Below the pieces are notes generated by a model. It was not told where the DNA came from, ran no database searches, and was given only the letters and a program-made list of their open reading frames with translations. Positions 34,840-44,164 of a DNA stretch of 64,000 nt are shown here, piece by piece. How positions within the stretch are numbered: position 1 is the first letter of the stretch; every line of letters begins with the position of its first letter. The stretch is from Thermoplasmata archaeon (GTDB taxonomy: Archaea; Thermoplasmatota; Thermoplasmata; Lutacidiplasmatales; UBA184): assembly GCA_021817245.1 (NCBI GenBank), contig JAKAVQ010000006.1:1-64000 (forward strand), given 5' to 3'. The position numbers and the translations under genes were made by a program.

Positions 34840-36072
34840 ATGGATCTCCAGTTCCTCGGAGGAGCCAACGAGGTCGGCTCCCTCGGCCTGGTCGTGCGCG
34901 ACCAGGGCCGGACGCTCCTCTTCGACTACGGGATCACGCCGTCGGATCCCCCGGCGTATCCCCGGCCCGCGCCGACCAACGTCGATCTCGCCTTCCTTTC
35001 CCATGCGCATCTCGACCACTCGGGGATGACGCCGCTGCTGAGCCGGCTCCCGAAGGCCCGGCTGATCGCAACGCCCGTCACGATCGCGGTCGCCGACCTG
35101 CTCACGAAGGACGCGCTCAAGGTCGCTCGGCTGGAAGGCTACCTCGCCCCGTACACCCCGAACGACATTCACGCGCTGCACGCCCGGTTCACCGCCGTCG
35201 ACCGACACGGGACCTTCCGCCACCACGGGATCGAGGTCGAATTCACTCCGGCCGGCCACATCCCCGGCGCGTCCATGATCCTCTATAAGGGTGACAAGGA
35301 CGTACTGTTCACGGGCGACCTCCAGACGCTGCCGACCCACCTGGTCGGTGGAGCGGAGCCGGTGGAGTGCGACGTCTTGGTGATGGAATCGACGTACGCC
35401 GGTCGCGAGCATCCCGACCGGAAGGAGACCGAGCGGCGCTTCCGGGACAAGGTGCAGGAGACGGTCGCCCGGGGAGGGAAGGCGATCGTCCCCGCGTTCG
35501 CCGTGGGGCGCGCGCAGGAGGTCCTGATGTCGCTCGCGTCGTCCGGCTTCGAAACCTACCTCGACGGGATGGCCCGCCAGGTCAACGAGATCTACGAGGC
35601 GGCACCGGAGTATCTCGCCGATGCCCGTCGGTTCCGCCGGGCGATGGAAGGAGTGCACGTGGTCGAGCACCCCGGCGACCGCAGGAAGGCGCTGCGGGAG
35701 GCCGAGGTGATCGTGACGACGGGGGGGATGCTCGACGGCGGCCCGGTGCTGTACTACATCGGGGAGCTCTACCGCGACCCGAAGAGCTCGATCTATCTCA
35801 CGGGCTTCCAGGTCGAGGGTTCGAACGGTCGGCGCCTGCTCGACGAGGGGTCGCTCGTCATCGACGAGACGGTGCTCCACCCCGCCTGCGAGGTCGTCAA
35901 GTTCGATTTCTCCGCCCACGCCGGCCATTCCGACCTCGTCCGGGTCGCGAAGGAGAGCCGCGCGGAGACCGTCGTCCTGATGCACGGCGACCACCGCGAG
36001 GCGCTGAGGGATGCCCTCGAGGGGTTCACCTCGGTTGTGCTCCCCGACAACGGCAAGTCGTTCTCGATCTGA
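34840..36072 (+). CDS. Beta-CASP metallo-beta-lactamase ribonuclease, aCPSF2-like
   Basis: 410 residues. The metallo-beta-lactamase motif is SHAHLDHSGM, with further metal ligands in TPAGHIPGASM and FTGDLQTLP. The beta-CASP insert contains VMESTYAGREHPD, AIVPAFAVGRAQEVLM and FDFSAHAGHSDLVR, ending with HGDHREAL. No N-terminal KH domains are present, so it is of the shorter aCPSF2 type rather than aCPSF1; aRNase J is the alternative. It should process or degrade RNA 3' ends. Confidence 0.9.
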   Translation: MDLQFLGGANEVGSLGLVVRDQGRTLLFDYGITPSDPPAYPRPAPTNVDLAFLSHAHLDHSGMTPLLSRLPKARLIATPVTIAVADLLTKDALKVARLEGYLAPYTPNDIHALHARFTAVDRHGTFRHHGIEVEFTPAGHIPGASMILYKGDKDVLFTGDLQTLPTHLVGGAEPVECDVLVMESTYAGREHPDRKETERRFRDKVQETVARGGKAIVPAFAVGRAQEVLMSLASSGFETYLDGMARQVNEIYEAAPEYLADARRFRRAMEGVHVVEHPGDRRKALREAEVIVTTGGMLDGGPVLYYIGELYRDPKSSIYLTGFQVEGSNGRRLLDEGSLVIDETVLHPACEVVKFDFSAHAGHSDLVRVAKESRAETVVLMHGDHREALRDALEGFTSVVLPDNGKSFSI

Positions 36073-36098
36073 CGGCGCACGTACGGCGTCGCTCCCGC

Positions 36099-36440
36099 TC
36101 AGCGGTCCGGGAGGTCGACCTCGATCGTTCCGGCTTCGACGCGTACCGCGAACGCGGTGAGCGGTCCGACCCCGTCGAGCGGCGGCTCGATGCCGAACGG
36201 GTCGGCGAGCACATGGCCGTCGCGCACGTCAAACGCCGCCGCGTGCTCGGGACAGGTCAGGCGCTCGCCCTCGAGGAGTCCGTCGGCGAGCAGCCCGCCG
36301 AGGTGGGGACAGATCGCGTCGAGCGCATAGAGACGACCCTGCGATCGGATCAGCAGGACGGAGGTCGTGCCGAGAAGGACCTCCCGGCTCGCTCCGTCGG
36401 CCAAGGTCGCGCCTGCGATGTCGGTCGACCTCCACGTCAT
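36099..36440 (-). CDS. Rieske-type [2Fe-2S] ferredoxin
   Basis: A 113-residue single-domain Rieske protein. The two cluster boxes are CPHLGG and CPEHAAAFD, each giving one Cys and one His. It probably passes electrons to an oxygenase or other redox partner in the cytoplasm; there is no membrane anchor. It is convergent with the beta-CASP gene, 26 nt away. No oxygenase is adjacent. Confidence 0.9.
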   Translation of the reverse strand: MTWRSTDIAGATLADGASREVLLGTTSVLLIRSQGRLYALDAICPHLGGLLADGLLEGERLTCPEHAAAFDVRDGHVLADPFGIEPPLDGVGPLTAFAVRVEAGTIEVDLPDR

Positions 36441-36693
36441 GAACTCCCGAGAGCGGGTCGCCTACAAAGGGTCGAGTCCCTCCCCCCGGTCCGCACCGGC
36501 CCGACCCCTTGGGGGGTGCCCGTGCGCCTCGGCCTTGGGGGCGAGGGCGCGTCCCTTGGACCCCATCGACCGAGCGTGAAGGCTCGTTCACGTGGGCACC
36601 ATCTCCCCGTGCGCAGTCCGGCGCTCGGGTGCGGGGCCCGGGTCGGTCGCGCTGCTCTCGCGGAGCCCGACGTCGTGGGGTCCCGGAGGAACC

Positions 36694-37737
36694 ATGAAAG
36701 GGTCGAAGGATGCGGGCGTGCCCACGGTGGGGGGCGGCACGAAGGGCGAGCGGACACCCGAGAAACCGAGCTCCTTGCACGGAAAGACCGCGCTCGTGAC
36801 GGGGGCGACCTCGGGTCTGGGTGAGGCGACCGCGCTCGGGCTGGCCGAGCGGGGGGCCCGGGTCATCCTGGTCGGACGCAGCTCGGAGAAGTGCCAGGCC
36901 ACGGTCCGGCGACTGAGCGAGCACGTGCCCGATGCCTCCTTCTTGCCGCTCGCCGCCGACTTCGCCTCCTTGGGGCAGGTCCGACGGCTGGCCGACGAAG
37001 TCCAACGGATGTCCCCCCGGCTCGACGTGATGGTGAACAACGCCGGCTGCATCCGCTCGGCGAGGATGATCGGCGAGGACGGCTTTGAAGAGACGTGGTC
37101 GGTGAACTACATCGCCCCCTGGGTCCTAACCCGACTCCTCGTTCCGCTCATGGAAGCGTCGGCCCCGGCACGTATCGTCAACGTCAGCTCCGAGTGCCAT
37201 CGGTTCGCCCGTCCGACCTGGCAGGACATCCTTGGGGCGCACCGTTACTCCGGGTTCCGGGCGTATGCCGAATCGAAGCTTGCCCTGCTGATGTTTACCT
37301 TCGAGCTGGCGCGCCGCTTGAGCCCGAAAAGGGTGACCGCGAACGCCGTGCATCCGGGCCTCGTTCCGACCCAGATCGCGGTCTACGAAGCCAAGACCGG
37401 TCGGTGGTTCCCGCGCCATGCTTCGGCCGGCGCGTACATGAGCCCGGAGGAGGGAGCGCAGACCATCCTCTGCGCCGCGCTGTCGCGGAACTTCAGCGGG
37501 GTGACCGGCAAGTATCTCACCCACTGCAAGGTCGCTGTCCCTTCGGAGATCGCTTCCGACGCGGAGCTGGCGGCCCGGCTCTGGCAGATGACGGAGGAAC
37601 TGCTTCAGTTCCCCGAGTTCGGCCGCCGCTACGACGTCGCGGTGGACGGTAGGGGTCCTCTCCGTGGCTCGATCGAGCCGCCGTACCATACGGGACACCC
37701 GCGGCGGTGGGTGGAGCCGCTGCCATCGCGCCGATGA
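36694..37737 (+). CDS. SDR-family dehydrogenase (retinol-dehydrogenase-like)
   Basis: 347 residues from the ATG at 36694, which follows a GGAGGA ribosome-binding site. The core has the NAD(P) motif TALVTGATSGLGEATALGL, MVNNAGCIRS, IVNVSSECHRFA and the catalytic YAESKLALL (YxxxK). NAVHPGLVPTQIA follows. The 30 N-terminal residues before the fold are not conserved, and the tail (HPRRWVEPLPSRR) is an extension of about 35 residues. The order of motifs resembles retinol dehydrogenase-like SDRs with a wide range of alcohol substrates. Confidence 0.88.
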   Translation: MKGSKDAGVPTVGGGTKGERTPEKPSSLHGKTALVTGATSGLGEATALGLAERGARVILVGRSSEKCQATVRRLSEHVPDASFLPLAADFASLGQVRRLADEVQRMSPRLDVMVNNAGCIRSARMIGEDGFEETWSVNYIAPWVLTRLLVPLMEASAPARIVNVSSECHRFARPTWQDILGAHRYSGFRAYAESKLALLMFTFELARRLSPKRVTANAVHPGLVPTQIAVYEAKTGRWFPRHASAGAYMSPEEGAQTILCAALSRNFSGVTGKYLTHCKVAVPSEIASDAELAARLWQMTEELLQFPEFGRRYDVAVDGRGPLRGSIEPPYHTGHPRRWVEPLPSRR

Positions 37738-37867
37738 AGGGGCGGCGGCCCCGGCGCGCTTGCGGCCCTCGGCCCCCCTGAGCCGTCCGGTCTCTTCGGC
37801 CGTCCCGAAAGGCGCCTCGAGGGCCGGGACGGCCCCGACCGCGGGAGCACGAGCGTGCCGACACCGG

Positions 37868-39010
37868 TCACGAGGACCGGCGGGACTTGCGGACGCGGCG
37901 AGAGGACTCGGCGAGCGCGGCGCGCCTCCGGGGGGCTGCGCGACGCCTTCCGGCGGCAGGCCGCGGCGCGGGGGGCTCCTCCTCGGGCTCCTCGGGCGCG
38001 ACCACGCTCTCCTCGAGGGGAGGAAGCTCCCCCCGCGGGCGGACGAGGGTGCGGACCTCCTTCCACAGGTCGTCGATCCCTTCGCCCGTGACCGCGGAGA
38101 CCTTCGGCCGGTCGGACGCTGTCCGCACGAGGTCGCTCTTCGTCTCCACCGCCAGGATCGGCAGGTTGGGAAACTCCTCCTTCCACCGGGCGAGCAGGGA
38201 CTCCTGCTCCTCGAGCGAGTGCTCGGACCGACCGGAGGGATCGAGCACGAACAGCACGACGCTCGCGGCGCCCCGGACGGTCGTGGTTGCCTCCACCTCG
38301 GCCGGGTTCGCCCGGTTCGGCCGGCCGAGGACGCCCGGGGTGTCGACGACCTGCAGCCGGTCAAATCCGAGGTCGGCGTGGCCGACCGCGATCGACAGCG
38401 TCGTGAAGGGGTAGTCGGCGACGCGAGGACGGGCCGAGGAGAGACGGGCGACGAGCGAGGACTTTCCGACGTTGGGGAAGCCGGCGACCACGAGCGTCGG
38501 GGCGGCCGGCTCGAGGTGCGGACGATCCGACAGGAACCGGGCGATCGTGCGGAGCGCCTCGATATCGACGTCGATCTCCCGGACGAAGCTCGAGAGTCGA
38601 CCGTAGAACCGGCGGATCATCTCGCCGAGCTCGTCGGGTCCCTCGGCCCGGTGGCTCTCTCGCTCGGCGTCCCGGGCGAGCCCCCGGATCCGCTCCTCCG
38701 CCCGGCGGAGGCGGAGGAGATGGCGGTCCAGCGCACCGGCGCCGTACCTCGCGTCGACGAGCGCCCGCTCGAACTCGGTGAGGCCCGGGCGAACGAGAGG
38801 TCGGCTCTCGAGCCGCAGGTGACGCACGACCGTCGCGCTGCTCCGGACGACCTTGAGCCGGGCCCGCAACCGGTCCCGAGCCGCCTTGGTCTCCCCGTGG
38901 GGAGTCACGAGCGACGCGCGGTGGAACGCGACGTCGAGGATCCCGACGGACGGTGGGGCGCGACCGTCGGGGGACCGGATCGGAGGATGGTGCGGGAGTC
39001 GCTCGGGCAT
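37868..39010 (-). CDS. NOG1/Obg-like GTPase
   Basis: 380 residues using the ATG at 39010, which has GGAGG 6-10 nt upstream; the track start is a GTG five codons earlier. Residues 1-160 form an alpha-helical NOG1-type N-terminal domain (LRRAEERIRGLARDAERES). The G domain has G1 VVAGFPNVGKSSLVARLS, G2 DYPFTTLSIAVGH, G3 VVDTPGVLGR and G4 VETKSDLVR. The last 50 residues are Pro/Arg-rich and basic, suiting RNA binding. NOG1 homologues act in large ribosomal subunit assembly. Confidence 0.9.
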   Translation of the reverse strand: MPERLPHHPPIRSPDGRAPPSVGILDVAFHRASLVTPHGETKAARDRLRARLKVVRSSATVVRHLRLESRPLVRPGLTEFERALVDARYGAGALDRHLLRLRRAEERIRGLARDAERESHRAEGPDELGEMIRRFYGRLSSFVREIDVDIEALRTIARFLSDRPHLEPAAPTLVVAGFPNVGKSSLVARLSSARPRVADYPFTTLSIAVGHADLGFDRLQVVDTPGVLGRPNRANPAEVEATTTVRGAASVVLFVLDPSGRSEHSLEEQESLLARWKEEFPNLPILAVETKSDLVRTASDRPKVSAVTGEGIDDLWKEVRTLVRPRGELPPLEESVVAPEEPEEEPPAPRPAAGRRRAAPRRRAALAESSRRVRKSRRSS

Positions 39011-39118
39011 ACGGATCCTCCCCACGGAGCCGGGGCGTGCGATGAGGCTTGCGGAGGGACCCGCGCGCTGGTTCGGGCGCCCGCCTCGGCCGCGGGAGCG
39101 CAGGGCCGAGCGAACTCC

Positions 39119-39126
39119 TTTATCTT
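39119..39126 (+). promoter_or_regulatory. TATA box of the gcvPA operon
   Basis: TTTATCTT lies 41 nt before the GTG of gcvPA. A start about 25 nt downstream would give a leader of roughly 15 nt. Confidence 0.5.
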
Positions 39127-39159
39127 TCCCGATGCTCCCGCCGCCCCGGGGCGCTCTTC

Positions 39160-40542
39160 GTGAGTCGTTGGATCTCGGACGAGCCCGGCGAGGAGGCGGC
39201 GCTGCTCGAATCGCTCGGGATCTCGTCGGTGGACGAGCTGTTTTCCGACGTGCCGAAAAAGGCCCGGATGGGCCGCATCGGGATCGGGCCCGGAATGGAC
39301 GAGCCGGCCGTCGTCTCCGAGATCGACCGGGTGCTCGGCCGCAACCGCCCGCTCTCCCGGTTCGCCTCGTTCCTCGGCGGACGGATCCGGTCCCGCTATG
39401 TTCCGGCCGCCGTCGATGCGATGCTCAGCCGCAGCGAGTTCTACACCGCTTACACCCCCTACCAGGCGGAGGCGAGCCAGGGGATGCTCCGGGCCCTCTT
39501 CGAGTTCCAGAGCCTCTGGGTCGAGATGACCGGACTCGACGTCGCGAACGCGTCGCTCTACGACGGGGCGACCGCCGCCGGGGAGGCGCTCCTGTTCTGC
39601 CGGCGGATCCACGACGGGACGCGGTTTCTCGTCCCGGCGAGCCTGCCGTGGGAAGAGAAGAGCGTGCTGCGGAACTACGCGAGCGGGCCGAATCTCACGG
39701 TCGAGGAGATCCCATTCGACGACCGCACGGGCCGTCTCGATCTCGAGTTCGTGCGCCGCGCGGTCGCCCAGAAGGACGTCTTCGGCCTCCTCGCGGACGT
39801 ACCGAACGGGTTCGGCCATCTGGACGAGGGGCTGTTCGACCTGAGGCCGATCCTCGGGGACGTGCCGTTCGTGGTCTCGGCCGATCCGCTCTCGCTCGCC
39901 GTGCTCGAGCCCCCCGCGACCTACGGGGCCGACGTCGTGGTCGGGGAGGGCCAGGGATTCGGGATCTCTCCGGCCTACGGCGGACCGCTGCTCGGTCTCT
40001 TCGCCTGTCGGAAGGAGCACGTCCGAGCCGCCCCGGGCCGGATCGTCGGGGCGACGCAGGACGCCGTGGGGCAGAGGGCCTACGCCCTCACGCTCGTCAC
40101 CCGCGAGCAACATATCCGACGCTCTCGAGCCACCTCGAACATCTGCACCAACGAGTCGCTGATGGCGCTCGCCTTCGTCGTCTACGCGAGCCTGGTCGGT
40201 CCCCGGGGCCTTGCCGAACTCCAACGTTCCCTCGCCGAGAAGGCTCGCACGCTGGCCGGCACGCTCAGCGGAATCGACGGGCTCCGGGCGCCCCGTTTCG
40301 ACGCGCCGTATCTGGGAGAGTTCACGGTCGAGGTGACCCGGGGGACGGCCTCCGAGTTCCTGGACCGCCTGCGCCGCCGTCGCATCCTGGGCGGACACCC
40401 GCTCACGGACCCGCGACCCGGAGCCTCGGGCGCTCCGGAGCGGATCCTCGTCGCGACCACCGAGTTCGTCGGGGACCGGGAGATCCAGAAGTACGGCGCG
40501 GCCGCCCGGTCCGCGATGGCCGCGGCCGGGAGGTCGGCATGA
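39160..40542 (+). CDS. gcvPA: Glycine dehydrogenase (decarboxylating) subunit 1
   Basis: 460 residues from the GTG at 39160 (VSRWISDEPGEEA). Family features: DVPKKARM, YTPYQAEASQGMLRALFEFQ, NASLYDGATAAGEAL, FGISPAYGGPLLGLF, REQHIRRSRATSNICTNESL. It is the N-terminal half of the P protein of the glycine cleavage system, split as in many archaea and bacteria. It pairs with GcvPB, whose gene overlaps the stop (ATGA). Together they decarboxylate glycine and transfer the aminomethyl group to H protein. No gcvT or gcvH is in this window. Confidence 0.95.
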   Translation: MSRWISDEPGEEAALLESLGISSVDELFSDVPKKARMGRIGIGPGMDEPAVVSEIDRVLGRNRPLSRFASFLGGRIRSRYVPAAVDAMLSRSEFYTAYTPYQAEASQGMLRALFEFQSLWVEMTGLDVANASLYDGATAAGEALLFCRRIHDGTRFLVPASLPWEEKSVLRNYASGPNLTVEEIPFDDRTGRLDLEFVRRAVAQKDVFGLLADVPNGFGHLDEGLFDLRPILGDVPFVVSADPLSLAVLEPPATYGADVVVGEGQGFGISPAYGGPLLGLFACRKEHVRAAPGRIVGATQDAVGQRAYALTLVTREQHIRRSRATSNICTNESLMALAFVVYASLVGPRGLAELQRSLAEKARTLAGTLSGIDGLRAPRFDAPYLGEFTVEVTRGTASEFLDRLRRRRILGGHPLTDPRPGASGAPERILVATTEFVGDREIQKYGAAARSAMAAAGRSA

Positions 40543-42005
40543 GCTTCCGTCAGGCTCGCTGGGACGAGCCATCGCTCTGGGACCTCGCTCCTCCCCGTAC
40601 CCCCGTGGCCGCCGCCGAGGTGCCGGGGGTCCCGGAGCGATTCCGTCGGAAGGAAGCGATCCGCTGGCCCGAGCTGTCCGAGCCCGAGGTGGTGCGGCAC
40701 TACACCCGACTGTCTCAGATGAACTTCGGGATCGACACGGCCCCGTACCCTCTCGGCTCCTGCACGATGAAGTATAACCCGAAGGTCTCCGAGATGCTCG
40801 CCCGCCGCCCGGGAGCGGCGGACATGCACCCGTACCAGCCCGAGACGACGGCGCAGGGCTCGCTCGAGTTCCTCTGGAAGCTCGAGCGGCTGCTCGGGAA
40901 GGTCACCGGCCTTCCCGAGGTCTCGCTCCAGCCCTCGGCGGGAGCCCACGGGGAGTACGCCGCGATGCTGATGGTACGGGCGTACTTCCGGGATCGGGGG
41001 GAATCCGAGTCCCGGACCGAGGTCCTTCTGCCCGACACCGCGCACGGGACCAACCCCGCATCGGCCGCGATGGCCGGCTACACCACGCGGGAGATCCCGT
41101 CGAAGGACGGCTGCGTCGATGTCGCGGCACTGCGGGCAGCGGTCTCGGCGCGCACCGCCTGCTTCATGCTGACGAACCCGAACACCGCGGGCCTCTTCGA
41201 AAGCGACATCCTCGAGATCGCCGAAATCGTCCATGCGGCCGGCGGTATGCTCTACTACGACGGCGCGAACCTCAACGCGATCCTGGGCGTCACGAACCCG
41301 GGGCGGATGGGATTTGACGTCGCCCATCTGAACCTCCACAAGACGTTCGCGACGCCTCACGGCGGTGGCGGCCCCGGCGCCGGAGTCCTCGCGGCCGGCG
41401 AGACCCTGGCCCCGTACCTCCCGGTGCCGCGGATCGTCAAGGCGGGCCGGAAGTTCCGGCTCGATTACGACCGGCCGAGATCGATCGGAAAGATCCGCTC
41501 GGCGTATGGGAGCGCGGGCCTCGACCTTCGGGCCTACGCCTTCGCCCTCTCGCACGGCGAGGAGGGGCTGAAGCACGTGGCCCGACGCTCCGTGCTGAAC
41601 TCGAACTACGTCGGAGCGAAGCTCGGTCGCTATCTGCCCCGGCCCTTCCGACCGCTCGTCAAGCACGAGTTCGTGCTCTCGGGAGCCCCGCTCAAGGACC
41701 GCGGGTTGCGGACGATCGACCTCGCGAAGCGGCTCCTCGACGAAGGGGTCCATGCGCCGACCGTCTACTTTCCGACCCTGGTCGAGGAGTCGCTGATGGT
41801 CGAGCTTCCCGAGACGGAGAGCCGACGCGAGCTCGACCAGTTCATCGCGGCGTTCGAGCGGGCGATCTCCGATACGCCCGAGAACCTCCATCGGGCCCCG
41901 CAGCACCTCGCCGTCGCGAGGGTCGACGAGGTCCGGGCCGCGCGCGAGCCGCTCCTCTCGTGGAAGGACCTGCGGACGGCCGGCGCAAAAGCTGAAACCC
42001 CGTGA
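40539..42005 (+). CDS. gcvPB: Glycine dehydrogenase (decarboxylating) subunit 2
   Basis: 488 residues. The start at 40539 overlaps the gcvPA stop. The PLP lysine lies in LNLHKTFATPHGGGGPG. Other family motifs are GSCTMKYNPKVSE, HPYQPETTAQGSLE, LQPSAGAHGEYAAML and TAHGTNPASAAMAGY. It is the catalytic, PLP-carrying half of P protein. Because of the coupled start it is made in ratio with GcvPA. The track's start at 38853 is a shadow through gcvPA in another frame. Confidence 0.96.
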   Translation: MSFRQARWDEPSLWDLAPPRTPVAAAEVPGVPERFRRKEAIRWPELSEPEVVRHYTRLSQMNFGIDTAPYPLGSCTMKYNPKVSEMLARRPGAADMHPYQPETTAQGSLEFLWKLERLLGKVTGLPEVSLQPSAGAHGEYAAMLMVRAYFRDRGESESRTEVLLPDTAHGTNPASAAMAGYTTREIPSKDGCVDVAALRAAVSARTACFMLTNPNTAGLFESDILEIAEIVHAAGGMLYYDGANLNAILGVTNPGRMGFDVAHLNLHKTFATPHGGGGPGAGVLAAGETLAPYLPVPRIVKAGRKFRLDYDRPRSIGKIRSAYGSAGLDLRAYAFALSHGEEGLKHVARRSVLNSNYVGAKLGRYLPRPFRPLVKHEFVLSGAPLKDRGLRTIDLAKRLLDEGVHAPTVYFPTLVEESLMVELPETESRRELDQFIAAFERAISDTPENLHRAPQHLAVARVDEVRAAREPLLSWKDLRTAGAKAETP

Positions 42006-42021
42006 CGGTTCGCCCGAGACG

Positions 42022-43131
42022 ATGAAAGCCCGCGTGGAGAAGGTCTTCCGACATCTCGATCCGCGTCCCGACGTACTCCTGCTCGCGAACGCGACCGACC
42101 CGCACCTCGATCAGACGTTCTTCTACCTGTTCGACGTGCCGGCGGGGCTCTTCGAGGGCTCCGTGGCCATCGCCCACCCCGACGGAGAGCTCGACGTGCT
42201 CAGCTCGCCGCTCGAGTCGGAGAGCGCCTACCAGGCCGCGAAGCACGACCCTCACGTCAAGGTCCATGTGGTCGGTCGGGGGGACGAGACGGAGGGGCTG
42301 GTCAAGAAACTCGTCGGCAGCGCGGCCGACATCGGCCTCCACTACCGCGAGTTGACCCACGATTGGTTCGTCCGGTTGTCAAAGATGCTTCCCTCGGTCA
42401 CGTGGTCCGACGCCTCGAACGCCGTCCGTCGGGCGCGGGTCACGAAAGACGCCGAGGAGATCGTGCGTCTGCGCCGCGCGGCCGAGATCGGCTCGGCCGT
42501 GGGTCGAGAGATCCCGCCGCTGCTCCAAGAGGGCGTCACCGAGCTCGGCCTGGCGGCGGAGATGGAGTACCGCATGAGCCGACACGGGGCGAGCGGTCGG
42601 TCGTTCGCGACAATCGTTGCGTTCGGCGCGCACGGTGCGGAGCCGCACTACTCTCCGGGAGAGACCCGGCTCGCGAGCGGAGACTCGATCGTGTGCGACT
42701 TCGGGGCGTACTACCGTCGGTACGCGAGCGACATCACCCGCTCCTTCCACTTCGGCCGGCGCGACGAGGAGCTGAAGAAGATCCACGACACCGTCGAGGC
42801 CGCGCAGGCCGCCGCGCTCTCGGTCATCCGGCCCGGGGTGCCGGGCAAGGAGGTCCATCTGGCCGCCCAGCGCGTCATCGACGCGTCTCCGTGGAAGGGT
42901 CGGCTGAACCACGGGGTCGGCCACTCGATCGGGCTGAGCGTCCACGACGGCTGGGGCTACAACACCACGGTCGACGATCCGCTCGAGGAAGGCATGGCGA
43001 TCACGGTCGAGCCGGGGATCTACCTCCCCGGTCGGGGTGGGGTCCGGATCGAGGACGATGTGGTCGTGACGAAGACCGGCTACGAATTCCTCTCGACCGC
43101 CCCACGCGCCTACCTCGAGGTCCCCGCGTGA
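42022..43131 (+). CDS. M24-family Xaa-Pro dipeptidase/aminopeptidase
   Basis: 369 residues. The creatinase N-terminal domain spans about 1-130, and the pita-bread catalytic domain follows. Metal ligands: CDFGAYYRRYASDITRSF (two Asp), NHGVGHSIGLSVHD (His), TVEPGIYLPG (Glu) and RIEDDVVV (Glu). It should remove N-terminal residues before proline. The gene begins 16 nt after gcvPB and its stop overlaps the GTG of the phosphofructokinase gene, so it is an internal member of this operon. Confidence 0.93.
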   Translation: MKARVEKVFRHLDPRPDVLLLANATDPHLDQTFFYLFDVPAGLFEGSVAIAHPDGELDVLSSPLESESAYQAAKHDPHVKVHVVGRGDETEGLVKKLVGSAADIGLHYRELTHDWFVRLSKMLPSVTWSDASNAVRRARVTKDAEEIVRLRRAAEIGSAVGREIPPLLQEGVTELGLAAEMEYRMSRHGASGRSFATIVAFGAHGAEPHYSPGETRLASGDSIVCDFGAYYRRYASDITRSFHFGRRDEELKKIHDTVEAAQAAALSVIRPGVPGKEVHLAAQRVIDASPWKGRLNHGVGHSIGLSVHDGWGYNTTVDDPLEEGMAITVEPGIYLPGRGGVRIEDDVVVTKTGYEFLSTAPRAYLEVPA

Positions 43132-44150
43132 AGTTCGGCGTTCTTACCGGTGGCGGGGACTGCCCCGGGCTCAACCCCGCGATCCGCGCGGTCGTGCTGC
43201 GGGCGGCCCGCGCCGGGCACGAGACCCTCGGGTTCCTGGACGGCTGGAAAGGGGTCCGCGACGACCTCACGCGGCCGCTCCTCCCCACGGACGTCACGGG
43301 GCTCATCGGGCGCGGCGGCACGGTCCTCGGGAGCTCGCGAACGAACCCGTTCGGAAGGGAGGCCGACGCCGCGAAGGTCCTCGAGACGCTCGACCGGCAC
43401 CGCCTCGATGCGCTGATCGCGATCGGGGGCGACGACACGCTGAGCGCCGCGCTCGAGCTCCACCGTCGCGGCGGCAGGGTGGTCGGCGTCCCGAAGACGA
43501 TGGACAACGACGTCACCGGGACCGACTGGACCTTTGGTTTCCACTCCGCGACGGCGGTGGCGGTCGATGCCCTCGAGCGGCTGCGGGACACGGCGGGGAG
43601 CCACCACCGCGCGATCGTCCTCGAGGTCATGGGCCGCCACGCCGGCTGGGTCGCGCTCGCGACCGGTCTCGCGGGCGGGGCCGACGCGACCCTCGTGCCC
43701 GAAGAGGGGTACGACGAGTCCGCGCTCCTCGCCCGGGTCCGCGCGGCGGTTCACGCCCGGGGCTACGCCCTCGTGGTCGCCAGTGAGGGGATCGACCTCG
43801 GACCTCGCCGGGGCTCGGCGGGAGCGAAAGACGAGTTCGGCCACGAGCTCCTCCGCGAGCGGCAGGTCGGGGTCGAGCTGGCCCGCCGCATCGAGGAGTC
43901 GACCGGGATCGAGACCCGCAGCGCGCAGATCGGGCACATCCAGCGCGGCGGAGCTCCGGAGCTCTTCGATCGCATCCTCGCGACCCGTCTCGGGGCCCAC
44001 GCGGTCGATCTCGCCCTCGCCGGCCGGTTCGGAGAGGTCGCGGTACTGCGGGGTGAGGTCGTCACCGGGATCCCCCTCGCCGACGCGGTCGGGACCTCGA
44101 AAGTCGTCACGCCCGCGTGGCTCGACCTCCTCCACACCTTCGACGCCTAG
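43128..44150 (+). CDS. pfp: Phosphofructokinase, PPi-dependent type predicted
   Basis: 340 residues starting at a GTG that overlaps the M24 stop (GTGA). VLTGGGDCPGLNPAIR opens the fold. The phosphoryl-donor determinants are IGGDDTLSAAL and PKTMDNDVTGTD: the Asp after GGD and the Lys in PKT are the residues that mark PPi enzymes, where ATP enzymes have GGDGS and PGTIDND. Further motifs are LEVMGRHAGWVAL and HIQRGGAPELFDR. It would interconvert fructose 6-phosphate and the 1,6-bisphosphate reversibly, helping both glycolysis and gluconeogenesis. Confidence 0.93.
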   Translation: MKFGVLTGGGDCPGLNPAIRAVVLRAARAGHETLGFLDGWKGVRDDLTRPLLPTDVTGLIGRGGTVLGSSRTNPFGREADAAKVLETLDRHRLDALIAIGGDDTLSAALELHRRGGRVVGVPKTMDNDVTGTDWTFGFHSATAVAVDALERLRDTAGSHHRAIVLEVMGRHAGWVALATGLAGGADATLVPEEGYDESALLARVRAAVHARGYALVVASEGIDLGPRRGSAGAKDEFGHELLRERQVGVELARRIEESTGIETRSAQIGHIQRGGAPELFDRILATRLGAHAVDLALAGRFGEVAVLRGEVVTGIPLADAVGTSKVVTPAWLDLLHTFDA

Positions 44151-44164
44151 AGACGGTCGGTCGC